A DNA stretch of 64,000 nt from Blastococcus aggregatus (GTDB lineage: Bacteria; Actinomycetota; Actinomycetes; Mycobacteriales; Geodermatophilaceae). Positions 51,146 to 58,532 of this stretch are shown here, one piece after another (the first letter of the stretch is position 1; each line of letters starts with the position of its first letter). The position numbers and the translations under genes were made by a program. The stretch covers positions 1,054,001 through 1,118,000 of the forward strand of contig NZ_OBQI01000001.1 in assembly GCF_900221005.1 (NCBI RefSeq), written 5' to 3'. The notes beneath the pieces are model-generated. The model was not told the DNA's origin and ran no database searches. It worked only from the letters and a program-made list of their open reading frames with translations.

Positions 51146-51592
51146 ATGACCGTGCTTCCCACGCTGCTGACTTTCACCGGGGCGCTGATCATCGCCCTCG
51201 TCGTCCAACTGGGGGCCCACGTCTCCGACGTGCACCGATCGGCCCTCGAGCGTGGGCTGGACATGAAGGCGCAAGAGGTCTACGCCTGGCTTCCGCGGCT
51301 GAGGGACGTGAAAAAGTCTGACCCGGTGGGCGCTCTCCTGGCTGCCACCGTCGTGTTCGGCTGCGGTTCGACCATCGCCGCACTGATCGGCTTCTGTAAC
51401 GCCGCCCTCCAGCCCGACACCGGCCCCGGCGAGTGGCCGATTCTCCTCCTGCTCTTCGCCGATGTCGTTGCCCTCGGTGCGCTGTCCATCCGGGCGCTGG
51501 CGGTGGGCACTCGCCACCGACTCAGCGAACCGGACAAGATGAATACCGAACCGGAGGAGACGAAATCCGGTGACGGCGACGTGACCGTCTGA
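51146..51592 (+). CDS. small membrane protein, function unknown
   Basis: A 148-residue protein with three likely transmembrane helices: residues about 4-26 (LPTLLTFTGALIIALVVQLGA), 61-84 (GALLAATVVFGCGSTIAALIGFC) and 95-118 (WPILLLLFADVVALGALSIRAL). The C-terminal 28 residues are polar and acidic (EPDKMNTEPEETKSGDGD). I do not recognise a family. Codons such as AAA, TCT, TGT, AAT and GAA appear more often than in neighbouring genes, so it may be a recent arrival or weakly expressed. ATG at 51146 is the first plausible start; no strong ribosome site is seen. Confidence 0.6.
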   Translation: MTVLPTLLTFTGALIIALVVQLGAHVSDVHRSALERGLDMKAQEVYAWLPRLRDVKKSDPVGALLAATVVFGCGSTIAALIGFCNAALQPDTGPGEWPILLLLFADVVALGALSIRALAVGTRHRLSEPDKMNTEPEETKSGDGDVTV

Positions 51593-51687
51593 ACCCACGG
51601 GCCCGCAGACGCCCGCTCCCTCGCGACTGAGCCGTCCGGGCGACTCCCGGGTGGATCGTGAGCCCGGTCACTGGCAGGATCCGGATC

Positions 51688-53304
51688 ATGCGCGGCCTGA
51701 TGCAGGACAGCCCCCTCACCATCGACACGATCTTCCGGCACGCCGAACAGCACTACGGGGACGTACCGATCGTGACCAACGGGCCGAAGGGGGTCACCCG
51801 CAGCACCTACGGCGAGTGGGCGGACCGCACCCGCCGGCTCGGCGGCGTGCTCGACACCCTCGGCATCAGTGCCGACGGCCGCGTCGGCACCTTCGGCTGG
51901 AACAGCCAGCGGCACCTGGAGCTCTACTTCGCCGCGCCGTGCACCGGCCGCGTGCTGCACACGCTGAACATCCGGCTGTTCCCCGAGCAGCTGACCTACA
52001 TCGCCAACCACGCCGAGGACGAGGTCGTCTTCGTCGACCGCTCGGTGTTCCCGCTCTTCTGGCCGCTGGTCGACACCATGACGACGGTCCGGCACGTGGT
52101 CGTCATGGAGGACGGCGGCGACGCCGAGCTCCCCGACGACCCGCGGATCAGCGACTACGAGACCCTGCTGGCCGCCGCCTCCCCGGTCGAGTTCGACGTC
52201 CGGGACGAGAACCTGGCCGCCTCGATGTGCTACACGTCGGGCACCACCGGCAACCCCAAGGGCGTCGTCTACTCGCACCGCTCGACGGTGCTGCACACGA
52301 TGGCCGCGCTCTCGCCGAACGCCTTCGGGCTCAGCGTCCGCGACGTCGCGATGCCGGTCGTCCCGATGTTCCACGCCAACGCCTGGGGCATCGCGCAGGC
52401 CGCCCCGGCCGCCGGAGCCGCGCTGGTCTTCCCCGGCCCGATGATGCAGCCCGAGGCGCTGGCCAACCTGATCGTCGACGAGGGCGTCACCTTCACCGCC
52501 GGCGTCCCGACCATCTGGCAGGGCGTGCTGCCGCACCTCGCGGGCAAGAAGCACCAGCTGCGCGAGATCGGCTGCGGCGGCTCGGCGGTGCCCAAGGCAC
52601 TGAGCGAGGCCTACCGCGAGCAGGTCGGGCTGCCGATCCTGCAGGCCTGGGGCATGACCGAGACCTCGCCGGTGGCGTCGTCCGGCGTGCTGCCCCAGCG
52701 CCTCCAGGACGCCGACGACGAGACGAAGGCGAACGCCCGCGCCCGCGCCGGCGTCCCGCTGTTCGGCGTCGAGGCCCGCATCGTCGACGCCGACACGCTC
52801 GAGCCGCAGGCCTGGGACGACACCGCCACCGGCGAGCTGCAGGTCCGCGGGAACTGGTGCGCGAAGGAGTACTACAACCCCGACGCCGGCGTGGAGCTCA
52901 CCACCGCCGACGGCTGGATGAAGACCGGTGACGTGGCCGCGATGAGCCCCGACGGTTCCATCCGCATCGCCGACCGCACCAAGGACCTGATCAAGTCCGG
53001 CGGCGAGTGGATCAGCTCGGTCGACCTGGAGAACGCGATCATGAGCCACCCCAAGGTGGCCGAGGCCGCGGTCGTCGGCGTGCCGCACCCGAAGTGGGAC
53101 GAGCGCCCGCTGGCCTGCGTCGTGCTCAAGCAGGGCGAGACGGCGACCGAGGAGGAGATCCTCGAGCACCTCAAGCCGCTGGTCGCCAAGTGGTGGCTGC
53201 CCGACGCCGTCGAGTTCATCGACGAGGTGCCCAAGACCAGCGTCGGCAAGTTCTCCAAGAAGGACCTGCGCGCGAAGTTCGCCGAGTACGAGCTGAAGTC
53301 CTGA
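51688..53304 (+). CDS. long-chain fatty-acid--CoA ligase family protein
   Basis: A 538-residue AMP-forming acyl-CoA synthetase. The ATP loop is MCYTSGTTGNPKGVVYSH (about 175-192), the substrate core is MPVVPMFHANAWGIAQ, and then come AWGMTETSPV, WMKTGDVAAM with the catalytic Asp, and DRTKDLIKSGGEWIS. The C-terminal lysine is in PKTSVGKFSKKDLR. It resembles the FadD/AlkK-like branch for medium- and long-chain fatty acids. It would prime fatty acids for beta-oxidation or lipid synthesis. ATG at 51688 is used; a GTG at 51658 would add ten residues. It has its own upstream gap of 95 bases. Confidence 0.93.
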   Translation: MRGLMQDSPLTIDTIFRHAEQHYGDVPIVTNGPKGVTRSTYGEWADRTRRLGGVLDTLGISADGRVGTFGWNSQRHLELYFAAPCTGRVLHTLNIRLFPEQLTYIANHAEDEVVFVDRSVFPLFWPLVDTMTTVRHVVVMEDGGDAELPDDPRISDYETLLAAASPVEFDVRDENLAASMCYTSGTTGNPKGVVYSHRSTVLHTMAALSPNAFGLSVRDVAMPVVPMFHANAWGIAQAAPAAGAALVFPGPMMQPEALANLIVDEGVTFTAGVPTIWQGVLPHLAGKKHQLREIGCGGSAVPKALSEAYREQVGLPILQAWGMTETSPVASSGVLPQRLQDADDETKANARARAGVPLFGVEARIVDADTLEPQAWDDTATGELQVRGNWCAKEYYNPDAGVELTTADGWMKTGDVAAMSPDGSIRIADRTKDLIKSGGEWISSVDLENAIMSHPKVAEAAVVGVPHPKWDERPLACVVLKQGETATEEEILEHLKPLVAKWWLPDAVEFIDEVPKTSVGKFSKKDLRAKFAEYELKS

Positions 53305-53310
53305 CCCCGA

Positions 53311-53382
53311 GTTGATCATCGTCTGCGTGCTCGCCCCTGCGGCGTGTCACCCCATGTCGGGAGCGCGCAGGCGATGATCAAC
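53311..53382. terminator. long inverted-repeat terminator (family E)
   Basis: Arms 53311-53332 and 53361-53382 (starting GTTGATCATCG) pair in 20 of 22 positions around a 28-base loop, directly after the acyl-CoA ligase stop. The tip GTTGATCA also occurs as the palindrome GTTGATCAAC at 31421-31430. Confidence 0.6.
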
Positions 53383-53401
53383 TGCAGGACGGCGGCGCAG
53401 G

Positions 53402-53407
53402 TAGCCT
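53402..53407 (+). promoter_or_regulatory. -10 box, probable leaderless promoter of the zinc-ribbon gene
   Basis: TAGCCT ends six bases before the ATG at 53414, just after the family-E terminator. Confidence 0.48.
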
Positions 53408-53413
53408 GACGCC

Positions 53414-53752
53414 ATGCAGCTCCTGTGCCCGAAGTGCCACAACGTGATGGCGCAGTACGAGCGCAACCGCGTCCTCGTCGACCAGTGCACCGAGTGCAAG
53501 GGTCTGTTCCTCGACCGCGGTGAGCTGGAGAACCTCATCGCCGCCGAGCGTGCCTACCTGGACGCCGAGGAGGGGCGGCCCGTCGCGCCCCCGCAGGCAC
53601 CGCGCCCGCCCGTGCCCGACCCGTACGACCGCGATCCGCGGAACTACGGCGAGCACCGCTACGACGAGCGCTACTACGGCCGCAGCGACGACCCGAAGTA
53701 CGCCAAGAGGAAGCGGCGCAAGAGCATCCTCGAGGAGCTGCTCGACTTCTGA
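53414..53752 (+). CDS. zf-TFIIB-like zinc-ribbon protein
   Basis: A 112-residue protein. Residues 4-45 form a zinc ribbon with LLCPKCHNVM and DQCTECKGLFLDRGELENLI, the signature of the zf-TFIIB (PF13453) family of small bacterial proteins. Residues about 55-95 are Pro/Tyr/Arg-rich and probably disordered, and the end is basic (KYAKRKRRKSILEELLDF). The function is unknown; DNA or protein binding is possible. It is preceded by a terminator and a -10 box and converges with a rhodanese gene across a family-A element. Confidence 0.88.
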   Translation: MQLLCPKCHNVMAQYERNRVLVDQCTECKGLFLDRGELENLIAAERAYLDAEEGRPVAPPQAPRPPVPDPYDRDPRNYGEHRYDERYYGRSDDPKYAKRKRRKSILEELLDF

Positions 53753-53755
53753 GGG

Positions 53756-53801
53756 CGGACTTCCTGCACCGAAAGTCCGGGACTTTCGGTGCAGGAAGTC
53801 C
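53756..53801. terminator. abutting inverted pair of family-A hairpins (copy 4)
   Basis: Two perfect 23-base inverted arms (53756-53778 and 53779-53801) meet without a spacer. Each holds the TGCACC or GGTGCA family-A loop. It fills the gap between the convergent zinc-ribbon and rhodanese genes. Confidence 0.75.
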
Positions 53802-53807
53802 GGTCGC

Positions 53808-54137
53808 TCAGCGCACGAACGGGGGTTCGCCGGTCTCGCTCACCATGGGCTTGCCGGCGGCCTCCCACTCACCCATGCCCCCGGCGACGTTGACCGCGTC
53901 GTAGCCGTTCTGGTTCAGCCACGCGGCGACCCGCGCCGAGCGACCGCCACCGCGGCAGGTCACGTACAGCGGGTCGGCTTCGGGCAGGTCGTCGAGCCGG
54001 CTGGGGATCTCGCCCATCGGGATGTGGGTCGCGCCCTCCACGTGGCCGTGCACCCACTCGTCGTCCTCGCGGACGTCGAGGATCACGGCGTTCTCGGGCA
54101 GCTCGCTGACGGACACGGTCGGAACCTGCTGCGGCAT
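53808..54137 (-). CDS. single-domain rhodanese
   Basis: A 109-residue sulfurtransferase-fold protein covering one rhodanese domain: VSVSELPENAVILDVREDDEWVHGHVEGATHIPMGEIPSRLDDLP, the active-site loop YVTCRGGGRSARVAAWLN with the catalytic Cys about residue 61, and VNVAGGMGEWEAAGKP. The CRxGxR loop is intact, so it can probably carry a persulfide. It is the GlpE/PspE-like small form and is cytoplasmic, with no signal peptide. ATG at 54137 is used; an in-frame ATG at 54149 would add four residues. It is divergent from the PH-domain pair. Confidence 0.92.
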   Translation of the reverse strand: MPQQVPTVSVSELPENAVILDVREDDEWVHGHVEGATHIPMGEIPSRLDDLPEADPLYVTCRGGGRSARVAAWLNQNGYDAVNVAGGMGEWEAAGKPMVSETGEPPFVR

Positions 54138-54186
54138 CACGCGTCCCATCGTGGCACGGGCCGGCGGACCGCCGCCGACTGCGAGG

Positions 54187-54708
54187 ATGACCGCGATGAC
54201 CACCGCCCCCTCCCCCGTGCGGGATCCCGCCTGGTCGCTGCCCCGCTCGGCCATCGGGTTGTGGCTGACCGAGAGCCTGATCAACGCGGCGATCACCGTG
54301 GCCGTCGTCGTCGCGCTGCTGGTCTGGATCCCCGACGACCTGGGCGGGCCGATGCCGTTCCTGCGCTGGGCCGTTCCGATCGCCGCCGCCGTCGACGTGG
54401 TGGTCACCGTCGCCGTCCGCCCGTGGTTCAAGCACCGGGTGTACCGCTGGGAGATCACCGCGGACGCCGTCCACACCCGCACCGGTTGGCTCAGCCAGAC
54501 CTGGACGCTCGTGCCGGTCTCCCGCATCCAGACCGTCGACGTCACCCGCGGGCTGCTGCAGCAGGTGTTCGGGCTGGCCACGGTCGCGGTGTTCACCGCC
54601 TCCAGCCAGGGCACGGTGCGCATCTGGCACCTGGAGCACGGCATGGCCCAGCGCGTCGCCGACGACCTCGCCGCCCGCGCCGAACGGGTCCGGGACCAGG
54701 CGACGTGA
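54187..54708 (+). CDS. bacterial PH-domain membrane protein (YdbS-like)
   Basis: A 173-residue protein with two transmembrane helices (about residues 28-50 and 58-78). A bPH2 domain follows at about 85-160 (HRVYRWEITADAVHTRTGWLSQTWTLVPVSRIQTVDVTRGLLQQVFGLATVAVFTAS). In Bacillus, the YdbS/YdbT pair forms a membrane complex that affects antimicrobial sensitivity; the exact role is not established. ATG at 54187 starts MTAMTTAPSP; a second ATG three codons on is possible. Its stop codon overlaps the next gene's GTG by four bases, so the two are translationally coupled. Confidence 0.9.
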   Translation: MTAMTTAPSPVRDPAWSLPRSAIGLWLTESLINAAITVAVVVALLVWIPDDLGGPMPFLRWAVPIAAAVDVVVTVAVRPWFKHRVYRWEITADAVHTRTGWLSQTWTLVPVSRIQTVDVTRGLLQQVFGLATVAVFTASSQGTVRIWHLEHGMAQRVADDLAARAERVRDQAT

Positions 54709-56213
54709 CCGGACCGGTGCCCGCGCGCCGAACGTCGCCGCGGATCGTCCTGGTGCACACCGCCACGTTCCGGCAGGCGCGGCGGTTCGTGCCGTACGCG
54801 CTCCCCGCGCTGGCGGCGGTCGGGCTGGGCGGGGGGCGGTGGACCGTCGTCGGGCTCGTCGTGGCCATCACCCTGGTCTCCCTGGCGACGGCGACGCTGT
54901 CCTGGTGGCGGTTCAGCTACCTCGACGGCCCGGGCGCCGTCGTCGTCACGCGCGGGCTGGTCTCCCGCTCGGTGCGCACCGTGCCCACCGACCGGATCCG
55001 CGGCGTGGAGGTCGAGGCGCCGCCGCTGCACCGCCTGGTGGGGCTGGTCCGACTGCGGATCGACGCGGCCGCCGGTGGCAGCGCCGGCGTCGGCAAGGAC
55101 GAGGAACTGCTCATCGACGGCGTCCCCCGCGCGGAGGGCGACCGGCTGCGGACGGCCGTGCTGAGCTCCCGCAGCCGGAGCGCCGCACCCGAGCACGCCG
55201 AGGACGCCGAGACGCCGTCGCCGGAGGAGACCGAGGAGGAGTTCGCCCGCTTCGACAACCGCTGGCTGCTCTACGCCCCGCTGGTCGGCGGCTACCTCGC
55301 CGTCCCGCTGGCCGCCGTCGGCGCGCTGTCCCGGGTCGTCGACGAGGTGCCCGACGGCGCGCTGCCCGACGTGGACGGCCCGACGGTCGACTCCCCGGGC
55401 GGCGTGATCGCGGTGGTGGCCGTCGCGCTGGTGCTGCTCGCGGTCGGCGCGGTGATCGGCGCCGCCATCGTGAACTGGCGCTTCCGCCTGGTGCGGCGCG
55501 GGGGTTCGCTGGTGGCCGTGCGCGGCCTGCTCACCCGGCGGCACACCGAGCTGGAGATCGATCGCATCCGCGGCGTCGCCGTGGCCGACGGCGCCGGCAT
55601 GCGGTTGGCCGGGGCGGCGCGGGTGACCGGCCTGGTCACCGGCCTCGGCGACGCCCAGCGCCGCGGCCAGCTGCTCCCGCTGGGACCGCGCGCGCAGGCG
55701 GAGGCGCTCGCCGCCCGGCTGGTCGAGGACCCGGGGCCGCTCACGCCCCACCCCGCCGCGGCCCGGCGGCGGCGCCTCGTCCGGGCGGTGGCGGCCGGAC
55801 TGCTGGTCACGGCCGCCGGGGCGGTGCTCACCGCGACCGCCGGCTGGTGGCCGCTGCTGCTCACCGGCGTCGTCCTCACCGCGCTGGGCGTGCCGCTCGG
55901 GCTGGGCCGCTACGCCTCGCTCGGGCACTCGACCGGGCCTCGCTCGTTCGCCGTCCGCGTCGGCTGGCTGGTGCGCGAGCGGGCGGTGCTGGAACGGCGG
56001 GCGGTGGTCGGCTGGCAGGTGAAGCAGTCGTGGTTCCAGCGCCGGGCCGGGCTGGCCTCCGCCGTCGCCTGCGTGGGCGCCGGGCGCGGGGGCTACATCG
56101 CCCTCGACATGGCCGCCGACGAGGTCGCCGCGTTCGCGGTCGCGGCGTCGGAACCCTGGGCCGAGCAGCTCGTGCCGGCGCCCCCCACCGCTGAGCATCC
56201 GCGGGCGGGGTAG
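54705..56213 (+). CDS. bacterial PH-domain membrane protein (YdbT-like)
   Basis: A 502-residue partner of the YdbS-like protein. It contains three bPH2-type repeats: about residues 70-140 (LSWWRFSYLDGPGAVVVTRGLVSRSVRTVPTDRIRGVEVEAPPLHRLVGLVRLRID), about 260-330 (NWRFRLVRRGGSLVAVRGLLTRRHTELEIDRIRGVAVADG) and about 415-480 (SFAVRVGWLVRERAVLERRAVVGWQVKQSWFQRRAGL). They are separated by pairs of transmembrane helices near 28-65, 190-255 and 365-405. GTG at 54705 overlaps the upstream stop (GTGA). The gene converges with actP over a family-C element. Confidence 0.9.
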   Translation: MTGPVPARRTSPRIVLVHTATFRQARRFVPYALPALAAVGLGGGRWTVVGLVVAITLVSLATATLSWWRFSYLDGPGAVVVTRGLVSRSVRTVPTDRIRGVEVEAPPLHRLVGLVRLRIDAAAGGSAGVGKDEELLIDGVPRAEGDRLRTAVLSSRSRSAAPEHAEDAETPSPEETEEEFARFDNRWLLYAPLVGGYLAVPLAAVGALSRVVDEVPDGALPDVDGPTVDSPGGVIAVVAVALVLLAVGAVIGAAIVNWRFRLVRRGGSLVAVRGLLTRRHTELEIDRIRGVAVADGAGMRLAGAARVTGLVTGLGDAQRRGQLLPLGPRAQAEALAARLVEDPGPLTPHPAAARRRRLVRAVAAGLLVTAAGAVLTATAGWWPLLLTGVVLTALGVPLGLGRYASLGHSTGPRSFAVRVGWLVRERAVLERRAVVGWQVKQSWFQRRAGLASAVACVGAGRGGYIALDMAADEVAAFAVAASEPWAEQLVPAPPTAEHPRAG

Positions 56214-56243
56214 CAGGACGCGCCGGCGTCCTCCCGCACCGCG

Positions 56244-56283
56244 GAGCGTCCTCCCTCACGGTGTGCAGTGAGGGAGGACGCTC
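56244..56283. terminator. hairpin terminator, repeat family C (copy 3)
   Basis: GAGCGTCCTCCCTCAC / GTGAGGGAGGACGCTC forms a 16-bp stem with an eight-base loop between the convergent YdbT-like and actP genes. It has the same orientation as the copy at 15089, about 41 kb away. Confidence 0.75.
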
Positions 56284-56286
56284 GAC

Positions 56287-56303
56287 GATCAGGTCACCTG
56301 ATC
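56287..56303. repeat. palindrome of repeat family C (copy 3)
   Basis: GATCAGGT-C-ACCTGATC, identical to the 15132 palindrome and placed the same three bases after the hairpin. Confidence 0.75.
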
Positions 56304-56323
56304 CCAGCGGGTAGGCGGCGATC

Positions 56324-57964
56324 TCAGTGCGCGACGGCCTTCTCCGCCCCGATGCCGGTGAACGCCCGCACCTCGAGCTCGGCGTTGAGCAGCGCGTCCG
56401 GCTTCTCCTTGGACAGCTTGGACCCGAGCCAGCCGAGGAAGAACGACAGCGGGATCGAGACCAGGCCCGGGTTGTTCAGCGGGAACCAGGAGAAGTCGAC
56501 GTCCTGGATCAGCGACGTGCTCTTCCCGGTCAGCTCGTTGACCGGCGCACCGGAGACCACCGGAGAGAAGATGATCAGGCCGATGCAGGCGATGAGCCCG
56601 CCGTAGATCGACCACAGCGCGCCCTGGGTGGTGAAGTTCTTCCAGAACAGCGTGTAGATGATCGTCGGCAGGTTCGCCGAGGCCGCCACCGCGAAGGCCA
56701 GCGCCACCAGGAAGGCGATGTTGATGCCGGCCTGCAGCGCCAGGATGCCCAGCCCGATCGCGACCGCCCCGATGACGACGGCGGTGATGCGGGCGACCCG
56801 CACCTCGCCGTTCGGCGGGACGTTGCCCCGCTTGATCACCGATGCGTAGACGTCGTGCGCGAACGAGGCCGAAGCGGTGATCGTCAGACCCGCCACCACC
56901 GCGAGGATCGTGGCGAACGCGACGCCGGCGATGATGCCCAGCAGCACCGTGCCGCCGAGCTCGAAGGCCAGCAGCGGAGCAGCCGCGTTGACCGCACCGG
57001 GCGCCGAGAGGATCTCCGTCGGGCCGACCAGGGCGCCGGCGCCGTAGCCGATGACCAGGCTGAACAGGTAGAAGATGCCGATCAGCCAGATGGCCCAGAC
57101 GACCGACTTCCTCGCGTCCTTGGCCGTGGGCACCGTGTAGAAGCGCATCAGCACGTGCGGGAGGCCCGCCGTGCCGAGCACCAGGGCCAGGCCGAGGGAG
57201 ACGAAGTCCAGCTTGGAGGTCTCCGTCGCGCCGTACTGCGCCCCCGGCGACAGGACGTCCCGGCCCTCGACGGCGAGGTCCTGCGCGCCGCCGAGCAGCG
57301 AGGACAGGTTGAACCCGTACTTGGCGAGCACCCAGACCGTCATCACGAAGGCGCCCGCGATCAGCAGCGTCGCCTTGATCATCTGGACGTAGGTGGTGCC
57401 GCGCATGCCGCCGACGAGCACGTAGAAGATCATCAGCCCGCCGACCAGCGTGACGACCAGCGCCTCCGCCGCGTCACCGCTGACGCCGAGCAGCAGGGCG
57501 ACCAGCCCACCCGCCCCGGCCATCTGCGCCAGCAGGTAGAACAGCGACACGGCCAGGGTCGAGATCGCCGCCGCCATGCGCACGGGGCGCTCCTGCATCC
57601 GGAAGGCCAGGACGTCGGCCATGGTGAACCGGGCGGTGTTGCGCATCAGCTCGGCGACCAGCAGCAGGGCGACCAGCCACGCCACCAGGAAGCCGATGGA
57701 GTACAGGAAGCCGTCGTAGCCGTAGACGGCGATCGCGCCGGCGATGCCCAGGAAGGACGCCGCCGACAGGTAGTCCCCGGCGATGGCCAGTCCGTTCTGC
57801 GTGCTGGTGATGCTGCGTCCGGCCGCGTAGTAGTCCGCGGCGCTCTTGTTCGTGCGGCTGGCCCGGAACGTGATGATCAGCGTGATCAGGACGAAGATCC
57901 CGAAGATCGAGATGTTGACGGCGGGCTCGCCGATCGTGTCGTCGGCGGCGAACAGGTCAGACAC
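56324..57964 (-). CDS. actP: cation/acetate symporter (SSS family)
   Basis: A 546-residue sodium:solute symporter with about thirteen transmembrane helices. It is close to ActP/MctC: ADYYAAGRSITSTQNGLAIAGDYLSAASFLGIAGAIAVYGYDG near the N-terminus, GLPHVLMRFYTVPTAKDARKSVVWA in the middle and SFAHDVYASVIKRG for the sodium site region. Such proteins import acetate, propionate or pyruvate with Na+ or H+. GTG at 57964 overlaps the DUF485 stop by eight bases, the usual coupling of yjcH-actP pairs. A LytS/LytTR two-component system upstream probably controls it. Confidence 0.93.
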   Translation of the reverse strand: MSDLFAADDTIGEPAVNISIFGIFVLITLIITFRASRTNKSAADYYAAGRSITSTQNGLAIAGDYLSAASFLGIAGAIAVYGYDGFLYSIGFLVAWLVALLLVAELMRNTARFTMADVLAFRMQERPVRMAAAISTLAVSLFYLLAQMAGAGGLVALLLGVSGDAAEALVVTLVGGLMIFYVLVGGMRGTTYVQMIKATLLIAGAFVMTVWVLAKYGFNLSSLLGGAQDLAVEGRDVLSPGAQYGATETSKLDFVSLGLALVLGTAGLPHVLMRFYTVPTAKDARKSVVWAIWLIGIFYLFSLVIGYGAGALVGPTEILSAPGAVNAAAPLLAFELGGTVLLGIIAGVAFATILAVVAGLTITASASFAHDVYASVIKRGNVPPNGEVRVARITAVVIGAVAIGLGILALQAGINIAFLVALAFAVAASANLPTIIYTLFWKNFTTQGALWSIYGGLIACIGLIIFSPVVSGAPVNELTGKSTSLIQDVDFSWFPLNNPGLVSIPLSFFLGWLGSKLSKEKPDALLNAELEVRAFTGIGAEKAVAH

Positions 57965-58343
57965 GGGTGGCCCCCTGGGTGTCGGTGGTGTCCGTGCCGG
58001 ACCGGTAGTCGTGCCGCTCGAGGCGCTCGCGCATCTCGTCGGCGATCGGGTCGGTGTTGCGGTTCGCGTGCGCCACGTACAGGTGCGTGATCGCGAACGT
58101 CGTCACGAACTGGGCCAGGCCGAGCAGGATGCCCAGGTTCACGTTGCCGAAGACCTCGGTGGACATGAAGTCCGGCGCGTACGTGGAGAGCAGGACGTAG
58201 AGCAGGTACCAGGCGAAGAAGGCGAACGTCATCGGGAAGGCGAACCGCCGGAACCTGCGCTTGAGCTCGGCGAACTCCGGCGAGTTCTGGGCCTGCAGGT
58301 ACTCCTCGGGCGTCAGCAGACGCCGTTCCTTGGGCTCGGTCAA
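57957..58343 (-). CDS. DUF485 membrane protein (YjcH-like)
   Basis: A 128-residue protein with two transmembrane helices (about residues 36-58 and 70-93), matching DUF485/YjcH, the small partner encoded with ActP. Characteristic parts are SPEFAELKRRFRRFAFPMTFAFFAWYLLYVLLSTYAPDFM and VNLGILLGLAQFVTTFAITHLYVAHANR. It probably assists the symporter. The start is TTG at 58343, set by a clear AGGAGGT eight to fourteen bases upstream. A 189-base gap separates it from the second symporter gene, enough for a promoter of its own. Confidence 0.9.
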   Translation of the reverse strand: MTEPKERRLLTPEEYLQAQNSPEFAELKRRFRRFAFPMTFAFFAWYLLYVLLSTYAPDFMSTEVFGNVNLGILLGLAQFVTTFAITHLYVAHANRNTDPIADEMRERLERHDYRSGTDTTDTQGATRV

Positions 58344-58372
58344 GGTGCGACCTCCTGGTCAGCGTGGGCGGG

Positions 58373-58392
58373 CGTCACACCCGGGAGATGTG
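58373..58392. promoter_or_regulatory. inverted repeat upstream of DUF485-actP
   Basis: TCACA-N9-TGTGA lies 30 bases before the DUF485 start, within the 189-base gap after the second symporter gene. The half-sites resemble CRP half-sites but in outward order, so a LytTR or other site is equally possible. Confidence 0.3.
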
Positions 58393-58532
58393 AGCCCCGT
58401 CACGGTAGGAGAGCCGCTCGGTCCCGGAGGCCGGACGAATCGGCCGGTGCGCCGAGCGGTCACCGGCGTTCGGTGTACGGCAGGTCCGGCGGGACGAGCG
58501 GTCGCCTCCCGGAGGAGCAGCGGACCGGTGAT

